Positions 19,138-29,079 of a stretch of DNA of 64,000 nt are shown here, piece by piece. The DNA is taken from contig NZ_SBJH01000010.1 in assembly GCF_004368405.1 (NCBI RefSeq), forward strand, positions 202,348 to 266,347. The letters run 5' to 3'. The translations under genes and the position numbers were made by a program. Position 1 is the stretch's first letter, and each line of letters starts with the position of its first letter. The notes beneath the pieces are model-generated. The model had not been told where the DNA came from, ran no database searches, and saw only the letters and a program-made list of their open reading frames with translations. Origin of the DNA: Olivibacter sp. XZL3. Its GTDB lineage: Bacteria; Bacteroidota; Bacteroidia; Sphingobacteriales; Sphingobacteriaceae.

Positions 19138-19733
19138 AATAAACTTAAAGTAAAAATATCTTTTTTTGAGAACATGCCTTGGCCGCTGTTCTTAAGGATG
19201 GCGTGGCGGGCCTATTAATACAAAAATAATAGATTATAAAAGACTTTAAAAATTATTCAGCATAATTTAACCCATATTTGCTTTTCCTTTTTCACAGCGG
19301 CCTTTCTATGTACTTGGTCTGTCCACGGCAAGGTGACAGTGCTGCTTGCAGTTTCTATACTGTACTTACTCGTATTTTACATCTTTACAGTAAATTCCTC
19401 AAGCATTTTGCCATGTCTAATGAACGAACAGAATAATGAAATGACTCATAATTTACCAACGAAAGCCATTCAACATTATTTTAAGGAGTTAACGGATATT
19501 TCCGAAAGCGATTCGCTGCGATTGAAAAACTTCTGTAAATAGGTTAAGCGTGCTAGGTTCGGCGCCCACCGTATATTCTCGTTTACTCAAAAAGCAAAGT
19601 ATAGCAGTGGAAGCAAGCCTACTTTAATAATCATCGCTAAAAAGCCTTTTTTTCTTTATATAGAAATGATTTAGTAGATTCGTGTCGACGAACCAATAAA
19701 AAACTATTCAATCCAGTTAATGTCACCTAGCGT
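19138..19733. other. Intergenic region upstream of the sigma-factor gene
   Basis: About 600 bp without a convincing gene. A short frame 19411-19542 (MNEQNNEMTHNLPTKAIQHY..., 43 codons) is possible but has no recognised similarity. The region is AT-rich and should contain the promoter for the ECF sigma gene. Confidence 0.4.
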
Positions 19734-20318
19734 ATGTCATCCTATAAGCTATATACGGATAGTGAACTAATTCATTTGTTAAAAGCGGATGATACAACCG
19801 CTTTTTCCGAAATTTACCTGCGCTATGGTGAGCGCTTATATAAGCAGGCCTATCATGTATTAAGGAACCGGGAAGATGCAAAAGATATTGTGCAAGACAT
19901 TTTTACCGCCCTATGGAATAAAAGAACCGAGCTGTATATCAATAACCTGGCGGGGTACTTGTACATTGCTAACCGTAACCAAGTGATTAAGTTGATGGCA
20001 CATAGGAAAACTAGCGCTGTTTATTTCGACTGGCTCCAAACCGTGACGAAGGAGGTGCCTGATGTAGCCAATCACGGTTTCCTTGAAAAACAGCTTCAGG
20101 AGTTGGTGGAAGATGAAGTCGGCAAATTACCGTCAAAAATGCGATTGGTGTTCAACCTCAGTAGAAAAGCACATCTTTCACATAAAGAAATTGCTGTCAA
20201 ATTGCATTTATCAGAAGCAACGGTTAAAACACAGGTGAAGAATGCTTTACGGATCTTAAGGAGCAAATTGGAAGCCTATCTATACGCCGTCCTGCTCTTT
20301 CTTTACTGCCTGTTTTGA
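19734..20318 (+). CDS. ECF sigma factor (FecI-like, SusCD-linked)
   Basis: A 194-residue sigma-70 region 2/region 4 protein. Region 2: FSEIYLRYGERLYKQAYHVL and NREDAKDIVQDIFTALW; region 4: LPSKMRLVFNLSRKAHLSHK followed by the HTH EIAVKLHLSEATVKTQV. In Bacteroidota such sigma factors sit with a FecR anti-sigma factor and an STN-containing SusC, exactly the order here. It should direct transcription of the downstream susC2 operon when substrate is sensed. Confidence 0.93.
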   Translation: MSSYKLYTDSELIHLLKADDTTAFSEIYLRYGERLYKQAYHVLRNREDAKDIVQDIFTALWNKRTELYINNLAGYLYIANRNQVIKLMAHRKTSAVYFDWLQTVTKEVPDVANHGFLEKQLQELVEDEVGKLPSKMRLVFNLSRKAHLSHKEIAVKLHLSEATVKTQVKNALRILRSKLEAYLYAVLLFLYCLF

Positions 20319-20405
20319 GTCACTAATAAAAAAATATTTTTTTTTCTACCCCCAAGTAGCTCTTTACCGTACTTTACTTTTAACGGTCCTTATTTATCCG
20401 AGCTT

Positions 20406-21551
20406 ATGGAGAAAGAAAGAATAAAAGAGTTACTTCATAAATACAGAAACGGTCAGTGTACCGATGCTGAAAAAGCTTGGGTAGAATCCTTATATGATAA
20501 ATTAGCTAATTCATCATCTTCCGATCTGACGGATGAAATGATACAAGTAGATTTAGCGGATATCTATCAGCGCCTACCTGCACTATCAAAAAGCAAAGCT
20601 TTTACCATATGGCCCAGAATTGTCGCGGCGGCGGTATTCTTAGTTTTTGTTTCCATTGGTTTTTATTTTTTCAAAGGAGAAGATACGAGCCAACCACTTG
20701 TTCAAGTCGTTGACAGGTCGGAGATCAATCCGAATGATTTTGCACCCGGCACCAATAAGGCCCTGTTGACTTTGGCCGATGGATCGGAAATAGCCTTGGA
20801 TCATACCATAGACGAAAAGATACTGGACAAAGAAGGAATAAGAATCACCAAGAATGAAGATGGTTTAATTACTTATCAAATCAATCCGGGTATTAAAGAA
20901 GCAAAATCAAATACATTGAGTACACCAAAAGGGGGGCAATATCAGGTCATTTTATCAGATGGTACGAAGGTTTGGTTAAATGCAGCTTCCTCCCTCAGCT
21001 ATCCTACCGTATTTACGGGAAATGAGCGGAAGGTTCTATTAAAAGGGGAGGCTTACTTTGAAGTAGCCAAAAATGAAAAACAGCCCTTTAAGGTGCTGAC
21101 TGATCGGCAGGAACTGGTGGTACTCGGCACCCATTTTAATATCAATAGCTATGAAGACGAACCCGACATTAAGACAACTTTATTAGAAGGAAGCGTTAAA
21201 GTTTCAGCACTTCAGACCAAGCAGACCATACTTCTTAAACCGGGAGAGCAATCCGCCTTAAAGAAAAGTGGGAAATTAAAGGTCGATCAGATAAATGCCG
21301 AAAATGCAGTCGCCTGGAAAAGCGGCCTTTTTCAGTTCCAAGGTTCAAGCATTCAGGAAGCGCTACGGCAGATGGCGCGCTGGTATGATATAACGATTGA
21401 TTTTGAAGGAGATGTGCCTGATATTCAGCTTTGGGGAGAGGTGCATAGAAATGCCAATGCCATAGAGGCTTTGGATATTTTAAGCTATTTCGATGTCAAG
21501 TATAAAGTTTTAGCAGCCGGGAACGCCAAGAAAATCATTATTATCCAATAA
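20406..21551 (+). CDS. FecR-family anti-sigma factor (with DUF4974)
   Basis: A 381-residue inner-membrane protein: cytoplasmic N-terminus that binds the sigma factor, one membrane segment near 71-89 (RIVAAAVFLVFVSIGFYFF), then the periplasmic FecR domain (LSTPKGGQYQVILSDGTKVW, LLKGEAYFEVAKNEKQPFKV) and a C-terminal DUF4974/STN-like domain (FQFQGSSIQEALRQMARWYD). It relays the state of the STN domain of the next SusC to the sigma factor encoded just upstream. Confidence 0.95.
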   Translation: MEKERIKELLHKYRNGQCTDAEKAWVESLYDKLANSSSSDLTDEMIQVDLADIYQRLPALSKSKAFTIWPRIVAAAVFLVFVSIGFYFFKGEDTSQPLVQVVDRSEINPNDFAPGTNKALLTLADGSEIALDHTIDEKILDKEGIRITKNEDGLITYQINPGIKEAKSNTLSTPKGGQYQVILSDGTKVWLNAASSLSYPTVFTGNERKVLLKGEAYFEVAKNEKQPFKVLTDRQELVVLGTHFNINSYEDEPDIKTTLLEGSVKVSALQTKQTILLKPGEQSALKKSGKLKVDQINAENAVAWKSGLFQFQGSSIQEALRQMARWYDITIDFEGDVPDIQLWGEVHRNANAIEALDILSYFDVKYKVLAAGNAKKIIIIQ

Positions 21552-21624
21552 TAAACTTAAATCAATAAATTATGAGAAAATCAAAAACGAACAGCACTTA
21601 AGTAAGCATGGGGTTAACAAAAAA

Positions 21625-21651
21625 CCGTTTCCTAACGCCATTAGGAAACGG
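21625..21651 (+). promoter_or_regulatory. Hairpin in the susC2 leader
   Basis: A perfect 10-bp inverted repeat (ccgtttccta / taggaaacgg, 7-nt loop) lies between fecR and susC2, about 85 bp before the susC2 start. It has no T-run after it, so it is more likely an mRNA structure or processing point that separates fecR from susC2 expression than a full terminator. Confidence 0.5.
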
Positions 21652-21734
21652 AATACATTGAGTTAACTCTTCCCGGATAAAATCCGGAACGCCAATTTGT
21701 TAAAACCTTTATTAACTCAAGCTCTACAAAAATA

Positions 21735-24700
21735 ATGAAAATTAGACCTAAGACAATGGCCTGGGGTAGGCCATTATCCAATTTTTTTGGAAAATCAAGC
21801 CCAGTTCAATACCGAACAGCCAATAGTAAAAGGGAAATTATAATGCACTTAAATCTTACATTTTTCTTTTTGTTCACTGCTTTGATGCAGCTGCATGCAG
21901 CAACATACGCACAAAAAATCTCTGTAAATAAACAAAATGCAACCTTAGAAGAAATTTTTCGGTCCATTAAACAGCAGAGCGACTATGTCTTCGTTTACAA
22001 CAGCAAAGAAATCAAAAGCTTAAAGGTGAGCGTAAATGCGCAACATGCCACGGTAGAAGAAGTCATGCGTGAATGTCTCAGAAATCAACCTTTTACCTAT
22101 AAGATTACGGGGCACAATGTAATGATCAAAAGGAAAAGTGATTCCTTTCAGGCTAGTGCGCCTTCACAACAGCGGGAAGTGAAAGGAAAAATAGTCGACG
22201 CGCAAGGTTTACCTGTACCTGGCGTAAGTGTTAAAATCAAGGGCACAACAGCAGGCACCACCAGCAATGCAGAGGGTTTATATACATTGCAGGTGCCGGG
22301 AGCTGATGCAACCTTAGTATTTAGCATTTTAGGCTATTCACTGCAGGAAATCAATGTAGGTACCAATACCGTGGTCAATGTAACGCTAACGGAAGAATCC
22401 TCTGCGCTGGATGAAGTCGTCGTTATTGGTTATGGAACCCAAAGGCGAGCCGACGTTACAACAGCCGTTGCTTCCGTATCGGCAGAAAACATCCAAAATC
22501 GTCCTGTTCAAAACTTCGGTGAAGCCATAGCCGGCCAAATGGCCGGTGTTCAGGTACAGCAAACCAATGGTGCGCCCGGAGGGGAAGGGTTATCCATCCG
22601 GATAAGAGGTACCGGCTCCATCACCCAATCAAGCGATCCCCTGTATGTGGTAGACGGCTATCCCATGGAAGGAAATGCATTCCGCCTCATCAATCCGTCT
22701 GATGTTGAAAGTATACAGGTGCTAAAAGATGCCTCGTCAACAGCTATCTACGGTTCGAGAGGCGCAAATGGAGTCGTCGTAATCACCACTAAAAAAGGTA
22801 AAAAAGGACCTCCTGTCATTAATGTCAATTCGTTTGTTGGTTTTCAGCAACGCGGAAAAGAGATCAAAATGATGAACCGCGATCAATATGTCGATTGGTT
22901 TGTTGATGGCAGAAATCAAGCTTGGTTAGATGCGGCCATTATCCCGAATGATCCGGATCAATCGCCGCATACGATCAACGATCCCAACTCACGGAGAAAT
23001 CTCTATCCCGGAGCGACCGGTCAGTACATCATTCCAGACGGTACAGGCGGTTATCTCTATAACTTTTTAGATCCCGCATCGGTTGCCACCATGCCCGATA
23101 ATAACTGGCAAGATTTATTATACCGGAACGCCTTAACACAGCAAAGTGAACTTTCCGTTAATGGTGGATCCGAAAACACGCAGTACAACTTTTCGGGAAG
23201 TTATATGAAACAGGATGGGATTGTGATCAATACCAATTATGATCGCTTCAATTTCCGTTCGAGTGTAAATTCCAAAATAAGTAAAACCATCAATCTGGGT
23301 GCTAATCTCATGGCTTATTCAGCCCGTGGTCGCGAACAAGATCAGGGTAAATATTCAGCCGTTATGTATGCGCTGCAATTACCGCCTATTTATCCCGTTA
23401 GAAACGCCGATGGCACCTATGGATCAATGGTTCGAAATCCTGAAATCCTGGTAGGCGATGTAGCCAGTCCGATCGGTGTGGCAGACTTGGTAAACATCAA
23501 CAGACGACGTTATGGTTGGTTAGGAACACTTTCGGGCGATTGGCAGATATTCGAAGACCTGAGCTATCGTTTAAGTATCAACGGCGGCATTGAGGACGAT
23601 CATTTAAAGCGGTTCGAACCTTCAACGGTGGATTTGGACGCCTCGAAGGCTCCTCGTCCGGCGAGAGGCGTGGATACGCGGTATACGGATTATGATTGGG
23701 TGATTGAAAACACTTTAAATTACACCAAACGTTTTGGGGCTAAGCACCAGTTTTCTGCCTTAATTGGTTATACAACCCAAAAGCATACCGAACATTATAT
23801 GAACGGCGAAGCCCGGGGTTTTGCGAACGATAATATTGAAACCTTAAATGCCGGCAATATGTATGCGCTTTCGAGCACCGAATCGGCGTACTCCATGATT
23901 TCTTATTTAAGTAGGGTTAATTACTCGTACGACGACCGTTACCTTTTTACCGCTACTTTACGGAGTGACGGCTCTTCGCGCTTTGGCCAAAACCGAAAGT
24001 GGGGTACCTTTCCTTCCGTTTCGGTAGGATGGAGAATTTCGGAAGAAGCCTTCATGAAAAATGTCAATCAGATCAGCGATTTAAAAATCAGGGCCGGATT
24101 TGGTATTTCCGGCAATAACCGGATTGGGGATTACGCTTCCATCGGTTTATTGAACCCGGGCTACTATCCAACAGGAGGTACCTTGCAAAACACCGTAGAT
24201 GTAGATGAAGAATCCATGGCCAATACGAATTTAGGTTGGGAAAAAACCCGGCAATATAATTTGGGTTTCGAATTTGGTTTGGCCAATGATCGGGTACGGA
24301 TAGAGGGCGATTTCTATGATAGTCAATCCCTTGATTTATTGCTGAATGTGCCGGTGCCTACTATTACCGGTTATATGTCTCAGTTTCAGAATATTGGTAA
24401 AGTGCAGAACCGAGGGATGGAGTTCTCGGTCACTACCAGAAACTTTATCAATGCATTTCAGTGGAGTACCAATTTTAACATCTCCTTCAACAAAAATAAG
24501 GTGCTGGAAGTGGGCCCAGATCAACGGCCTATCTATGGAAGTGCTCCAAATGCCAATAATGCGTTCATCACCACCATTGGGTTGCCTATCGCAAGCTTTT
24601 ACGGCTACAAACAAGAGGGCGTTTTTATGTCGCAGGAAGAATTGGACCGCTACCCCCATTTAGCTGCAGATAAAGTAGGTGATGGCCGTTATGCTGATAT

Positions 24701-25256
24701 CAATGGCGATGGTAAATTGGACCAAAACGATAAAACCATTTTAGGTAATAACATGCCCGATTTTACCGGTGGGATTACCAATAACTTCTCCTACAAGAAC
24801 TTCTCCTTGAGTGTGCAGTTTACCGGATCTTACGGAGCAGAAGTGTTTAGCTTTTTTAAACGCATGGTGGGCATTTACCATGGCGACCGGAATGGTATGA
24901 TCGAACAGATCGATCGCTGGCGATCGCCGGAAGAACCGGGCGACGGCATTCACTTCCGCGCTACCCGGAATCCTACCGGTTGGCAACGCGATCCTTCATC
25001 GGCATGGGTACAAAATGCGTCCTTCCTTCGTTTACGTAATGTAAACTTCTCTTATAACTTCGGACAATCCGTACTGGATAAGCTAAAAATTAAAGGATTG
25101 CGCCTATATGTAACCGGTAGTAATTTATTTACCATTACCGATTACTCAGGCTATGATCCGGAAACCAGCAGTGAAAGCGGGCTTCAAAAAGGAGGCGATT
25201 ACCTGGGTTATCCGACGGCCCGCTCCTTTATTTTCGGCGTTAATCTCACATTTTAA
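21735..25256 (+). CDS. SusC/RagA-family TonB transporter with STN signalling domain
   Basis: A 1173-residue outer-membrane transporter. After a long leader and signal peptide (ending ATYAQ) comes an STN domain, about residues 64-125 (ISVNKQNATLEEIFRSIKQQ), then a carboxypeptidase-like domain (VKGKIVDAQGLPVPGVSVKI), plug (LYVVDGYPMEGNAF) and barrel ending VNLTF. The STN domain contacts the FecR anti-sigma factor, so this transporter both imports and signals. It forms a pair with the SusD that follows within about 30 bp. Confidence 0.95.
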   Translation: MKIRPKTMAWGRPLSNFFGKSSPVQYRTANSKREIIMHLNLTFFFLFTALMQLHAATYAQKISVNKQNATLEEIFRSIKQQSDYVFVYNSKEIKSLKVSVNAQHATVEEVMRECLRNQPFTYKITGHNVMIKRKSDSFQASAPSQQREVKGKIVDAQGLPVPGVSVKIKGTTAGTTSNAEGLYTLQVPGADATLVFSILGYSLQEINVGTNTVVNVTLTEESSALDEVVVIGYGTQRRADVTTAVASVSAENIQNRPVQNFGEAIAGQMAGVQVQQTNGAPGGEGLSIRIRGTGSITQSSDPLYVVDGYPMEGNAFRLINPSDVESIQVLKDASSTAIYGSRGANGVVVITTKKGKKGPPVINVNSFVGFQQRGKEIKMMNRDQYVDWFVDGRNQAWLDAAIIPNDPDQSPHTINDPNSRRNLYPGATGQYIIPDGTGGYLYNFLDPASVATMPDNNWQDLLYRNALTQQSELSVNGGSENTQYNFSGSYMKQDGIVINTNYDRFNFRSSVNSKISKTINLGANLMAYSARGREQDQGKYSAVMYALQLPPIYPVRNADGTYGSMVRNPEILVGDVASPIGVADLVNINRRRYGWLGTLSGDWQIFEDLSYRLSINGGIEDDHLKRFEPSTVDLDASKAPRPARGVDTRYTDYDWVIENTLNYTKRFGAKHQFSALIGYTTQKHTEHYMNGEARGFANDNIETLNAGNMYALSSTESAYSMISYLSRVNYSYDDRYLFTATLRSDGSSRFGQNRKWGTFPSVSVGWRISEEAFMKNVNQISDLKIRAGFGISGNNRIGDYASIGLLNPGYYPTGGTLQNTVDVDEESMANTNLGWEKTRQYNLGFEFGLANDRVRIEGDFYDSQSLDLLLNVPVPTITGYMSQFQNIGKVQNRGMEFSVTTRNFINAFQWSTNFNISFNKNKVLEVGPDQRPIYGSAPNANNAFITTIGLPIASFYGYKQEGVFMSQEELDRYPHLAADKVGDGRYADINGDGKLDQNDKTILGNNMPDFTGGITNNFSYKNFSLSVQFTGSYGAEVFSFFKRMVGIYHGDRNGMIEQIDRWRSPEEPGDGIHFRATRNPTGWQRDPSSAWVQNASFLRLRNVNFSYNFGQSVLDKLKIKGLRLYVTGSNLFTITDYSGYDPETSSESGLQKGGDYLGYPTARSFIFGVNLTF

Positions 25257-25284
25257 CTCATTGTTTATGCTATATATAACAGCT

Positions 25285-26853
25285 ATGAAAAAGATTCTTT
25301 TATTATGCTTAGGCGTTTTGGTGCTATCCTCTTGCAGCAAGGATTTTATTGCGCTGACACCGCCTTCTAACCTAAACAGTACGGACTTTTATAAAACTCA
25401 ACAGGATATTAACCAGGCTACTTTATCGGCCTATGCCAGTCTTCGTGAACTATATAACGGTACTTACTATCGGTTAGGCGAAATTCGTTCCGATAACACC
25501 ACGTATTCCTGGTTAGCCGGTAATCCGGCGAATGAAAAAGGAGTAGACGAGTTTGCTTCTCCTCTTCTTCCTGAGAACAATTTTTTAATGGACTGCTGGG
25601 ATGACAGTTACAATACCATTTTAAGGTGTAACCTGGTTTTGGGGCGGAGTGACGGCGCTACCTTTACGGACGAAAACCTAAGAAGCCAATATAAGGCAGA
25701 AGCCAGTTTCATAAGAGCATCCACCTATTTTTGGCTAAATAGGGTGTTTGGCGGTTATGCACTGAACGGTGAGCTCTTAGGCGTCATCAAAGTAGATAAA
25801 GAACTGACGCCTGAAGAATCCTATCAATTACGCCGCGCACCATTGGAAGAGATTTATGAATTGATTATCGGTGATCTCCAATTCGCTGAAACCAACCTGC
25901 CGGAAAGTTATGGCGGTAGTGATAAAGGACGCGTTGCCAAAGCGGCCGCCAGCGCTTTGTTAGGAAAGGTTTATATGACGATGGCAGGGTATCCGCTAAA
26001 CAAAGGAAATGAGTACTACACAAAAGCTATTGAAAAATTCCAGGAGGTGATTAATAACGGACAGTACGCGTTGGTGGCAAACTATGCAGATCTGTTTGAT
26101 GTGAACAATAAAAATAGTGTGGAATCACTCTTTGAAATTCAGTACATGAAAGGCTCGCCAAATGGTGCTACGGGAAGCCCGTGGAATAATAATTTTGCTC
26201 CCCGTTTCTCGGATAAGGAGGTGGTACTGGTGGGAGATAAAAGCGGGCAAAATGCCCCGACGCAGGACATGTCCAATGCTTACGAAATAGGCGATCCGAG
26301 AAAATATGTATCCATGCGCGATGGTTGGGTGAACGCTTCTACCGGTGTTTTCGAGCCGGATAAATATGTACGTAAATATTATGACGTAGCCACAAGTGGT
26401 TCCGACAACGGGAATAACTGGATTGAACTGCGTTTAGCCGATATTTATTTGCTTTATGCCGAGGCCTTAGTGCGTACCGGGACCGACCGTGGAACCGCGT
26501 TGATCTATCTAAATAAGATCCGTGAACGGGCTAGAAACACACCCGGTGATCCAACTGTGCCTGCACCAGCTAATTTGTTAGCCGACTACCAATTAGCCGA
26601 TTTTGTGAATGACGAGGCCTTCCTATTGGCCATCGAAAAGGAGCGCCGTGTAGAGCTTGCTTTTGAAAACCACCGATGGTTTGACCTCGTTAGAACGGGA
26701 AGGGCAAAGGATGTGATGATCGCCGAGCAGAAAGCAGATGGTTTCAGTAATTTTACCTGGAGTGATGATGCACTTGCCTATCCGATCCCTATGACCGTCA
26801 TGCAAGCCAATGCACAACAGATTATCCAAAATAAAGGTTATACACAATTATAA
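25285..26853 (+). CDS. SusD/RagB-family outer-membrane lipoprotein
   Basis: About 522 residues. I use the ATG at 25285 (MKKILLLCLGVLVLSSC), which gives a lipoprotein signal; a longer in-frame extension overlaps susC2 and is not sensible. SusD motifs include RCNLVLGRSD, KAEASFIRASTYFWLNRVFG and the C-terminal KERRVELAFENHRWFDLVRT. It is the surface partner of the STN-type SusC. Confidence 0.94.
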   Translation: MKKILLLCLGVLVLSSCSKDFIALTPPSNLNSTDFYKTQQDINQATLSAYASLRELYNGTYYRLGEIRSDNTTYSWLAGNPANEKGVDEFASPLLPENNFLMDCWDDSYNTILRCNLVLGRSDGATFTDENLRSQYKAEASFIRASTYFWLNRVFGGYALNGELLGVIKVDKELTPEESYQLRRAPLEEIYELIIGDLQFAETNLPESYGGSDKGRVAKAAASALLGKVYMTMAGYPLNKGNEYYTKAIEKFQEVINNGQYALVANYADLFDVNNKNSVESLFEIQYMKGSPNGATGSPWNNNFAPRFSDKEVVLVGDKSGQNAPTQDMSNAYEIGDPRKYVSMRDGWVNASTGVFEPDKYVRKYYDVATSGSDNGNNWIELRLADIYLLYAEALVRTGTDRGTALIYLNKIRERARNTPGDPTVPAPANLLADYQLADFVNDEAFLLAIEKERRVELAFENHRWFDLVRTGRAKDVMIAEQKADGFSNFTWSDDALAYPIPMTVMQANAQQIIQNKGYTQL

Positions 26854-26863
26854 ATTTTAGATC

Positions 26864-27589
26864 ATGACAATTCGCGTAAATTTCTTTCTTTCATTCCTAT
26901 TAATCAGTGTTTTCGGTTTAAGTAGTCAGCGTGCTTATGCCCAAGATAATAGCTTAACGGCAAAAGAAAAGGCAGCTGGCTGGCAATTGCTTTTTAACGG
27001 AAAAGATCTGACAGGCTGGACGTCCACCAAAGGTGTATCACCCGATGCAAGCTGGAAAGTTGAAAACGGCCAACTCTCGCTAAAGGAAGCCGGAGGTAAA
27101 CAACATCTGGATATTATCAGTGCGGACGAATATAGTGATTTTGATCTGCGCGTAGCGTTTAAATTAACCGAAGGAGCCAATAGTGGTATCAAATATTTCT
27201 TCACCCCTTATGATGAGGGGGGATGGCTCGGTATGGAATACCAGCTTATTGACAATGACCGTCACCCCGATGCTAAACTTGGTCGGGACGGTAATCGCCA
27301 GCTCAGCGCCTTGTATGATATGTTGGCGGTCGAGAAAAAAGTGCCAGTTAAAGTAGGCGAATGGAATGAGGCCCGCGTGGTATCAAAAGGCAGTGAAGTA
27401 AGCCATTATTTGAACGGTCAGGAAGTACTGCGTTATGACCGGAAGAGCGCGGCCTTTGAGAAAGCGCGGCAGCTGAGCAAATTTAAAGAAGCAAAACCCG
27501 CTTTTGGTTCAGTCAGTAAAGGCCATATTTTGTTGCAGGACCATGGCGACATCGTCTATTTTAAAAACGTGAAAATAAAAGCTTTGTAA
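26864..27589 (+). CDS. DUF1080 (3-keto-disaccharide hydrolase domain) exported protein
   Basis: A 241-residue protein with a signal peptide (SQRAYAQ). The DUF1080 lectin-like fold is shown by GWQLLFNGKDLTGWTS, SGIKYFF, LGMEYQLIDNDRHPDAK and the C-terminal SVSKGHILLQDHGDIVYFKN. DUF1080 proteins cleave 3-keto-glycosides. It follows susD2 by 10 bp and precedes a Gfo/Idh/MocA oxidoreductase, the enzyme type that makes 3-keto sugars, so the two probably work in sequence in the periplasm. Confidence 0.92.
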   Translation: MTIRVNFFLSFLLISVFGLSSQRAYAQDNSLTAKEKAAGWQLLFNGKDLTGWTSTKGVSPDASWKVENGQLSLKEAGGKQHLDIISADEYSDFDLRVAFKLTEGANSGIKYFFTPYDEGGWLGMEYQLIDNDRHPDAKLGRDGNRQLSALYDMLAVEKKVPVKVGEWNEARVVSKGSEVSHYLNGQEVLRYDRKSAAFEKARQLSKFKEAKPAFGSVSKGHILLQDHGDIVYFKNVKIKAL

Positions 27590-27611
27590 AATTCTATAAA
27601 AAAAAGACATT

Positions 27612-28979
27612 ATGAGTGCTAAATCAAGAAGAGAGTTTATAAAACAAATGGGAATAGGCACTGCTGCCTTAACCGTGGGCACCAGCGTATTCAATTATCA
27701 TCCGGCAATGGCCTTTAGTGCCAAAAGTTACCGAAACATCGTGGGTGCAAATGAGCGCGTTCAGCTTGCCATGATAGGCGTAAACAGTCGCGGCAGTAGC
27801 ATGAGTGGCACCTTTGCCAGGCAAAAAAATGCAGCGGTAGCCTGTATTTGTGATGTAGATGAAAGAGCCATTCCAAAGGCTATGAAACGCGTTACAGATG
27901 CCGGACAAAGCAATACACCGCGTTCCGAGAAAGATCTACGAAAAGTGTTGGAAGACAAAAGCATTGATGCCATCTATACAGCAACACCCGATCATTGGCA
28001 TGCGCCATTAACCATCATGGCTTGTCAGGCAGGCAAGCATGTGTACGTTGAAAAACCAATGGCACATAATCCAGCAGAGGGAGAAATGGCGGTAGCAGCG
28101 GCCCAGAAGTATAATCGTGTCGTGCAAATGGGTGCACAACGTCGTTCTGCGCCCACACTCACCAAAGGTATTGAACTCTTGCACGATGGAATCATTGGTA
28201 AGGTCTATATGGCTAAAACTTGGTATACCAACACCCGTAAGGAAACTTATTTGAAACCCGGCGCTGTTCCTTCATGGCTCGACTATGATCTGTGGCAAGG
28301 TCCTGCACCGCGGATGCCTTATCAGGAGGGCTTAATCCATTACGACTGGCACTGGTTCTGGCATTGGGGAACGGGCGAAGCCTTGAATAACGGTACCCAC
28401 GAGGTCGATGTTGCCCGTTGGGGCCTAGGCGTAGATTTTCCGACACGGGTAAGCTCTACCGGAGGACGCTACCAATTTAAGGATGACTGGGAAACACCCG
28501 ACACGCAGGTCGTAACCGTAGAATACCCAACGGCTACATTAGTATGGGAAAACAGAAGCTGTAACGGGCGACAAGTAGAAGGTTTAGAACGGGGAGTCAT
28601 TTTCTATGGCGAAAAGGGAAGTTTGGACACGGGAGAAGATGCCTACAAGCTATATGATTTACAAGGTAAACTCATCAAAGAAGAAAAATCAGCTTCCGCC
28701 ACCGAAGGTTTAGCCGGTAGAAATACGGCAAGCCCCAGTTTAGGGATGGACAGCTTGCATGCGGCAGACTTTTTGGATGCCATTAAAAATAACAGACGGC
28801 CTAATTGCGACATTGAACTGGGGTATAAAAGTACGGTGGCCATGCTCTTAGGAAACATATCCTGGCGAGTGGGGCGCGATTTAAAGATTGATCCTAAAAA
28901 TGGTCATATCATGGGCGATGCGGAAGCAGAAAAACTGTGGAGCCGTAGCTATGAACCAGGGTGGGAACCTAAAATTTAA
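27612..28979 (+). CDS. Tat-exported Gfo/Idh/MocA oxidoreductase
   Basis: A 455-residue protein with a twin-arginine signal (SRREFIKQMGIGTAALTVG). The NAD(P)-binding motif is GVNSRG (56-61), the catalytic-domain motif EKP is at 147-149 (KHVYVEKPM). The C-terminal half contains the His-rich DWHWFWHWGTGEALNNGTHE segment usual in exported members. It probably oxidises a sugar at C3 with a tightly bound cofactor. It sits between two DUF1080 proteins, supporting a 3-keto-glycoside pathway; the exact substrate is unknown. Confidence 0.93.
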   Translation: MSAKSRREFIKQMGIGTAALTVGTSVFNYHPAMAFSAKSYRNIVGANERVQLAMIGVNSRGSSMSGTFARQKNAAVACICDVDERAIPKAMKRVTDAGQSNTPRSEKDLRKVLEDKSIDAIYTATPDHWHAPLTIMACQAGKHVYVEKPMAHNPAEGEMAVAAAQKYNRVVQMGAQRRSAPTLTKGIELLHDGIIGKVYMAKTWYTNTRKETYLKPGAVPSWLDYDLWQGPAPRMPYQEGLIHYDWHWFWHWGTGEALNNGTHEVDVARWGLGVDFPTRVSSTGGRYQFKDDWETPDTQVVTVEYPTATLVWENRSCNGRQVEGLERGVIFYGEKGSLDTGEDAYKLYDLQGKLIKEEKSASATEGLAGRNTASPSLGMDSLHAADFLDAIKNNRRPNCDIELGYKSTVAMLLGNISWRVGRDLKIDPKNGHIMGDAEAEKLWSRSYEPGWEPKI

Positions 28980-28987
28980 CGGAAAAA

Positions 28988-29036
28988 AGACTGCAGGGAT
29001 GTTCAGCGTTTAGGGCGATGATCATCTCTGCAGTCT
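28988..29036. terminator. Possible terminator or mRNA hairpin
   Basis: Inverted repeat of 14 bp with one G-T type mismatch (agactgcagggatg / catctctgcagtct, 21-nt loop) between the oxidoreductase and the second DUF1080 gene. There is no strong T-run, so it could be a partial attenuator within the operon. Confidence 0.45.
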
Positions 29037-29079
29037 CCATACCATTTGATTTATTTGTCAAAATATTAAATCAACGCAA

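Noticed and set aside
19333..19542. GTG-start 69-codon membrane protein
   Set aside because: Weak start, no similarity recognised and located in a probable promoter region.
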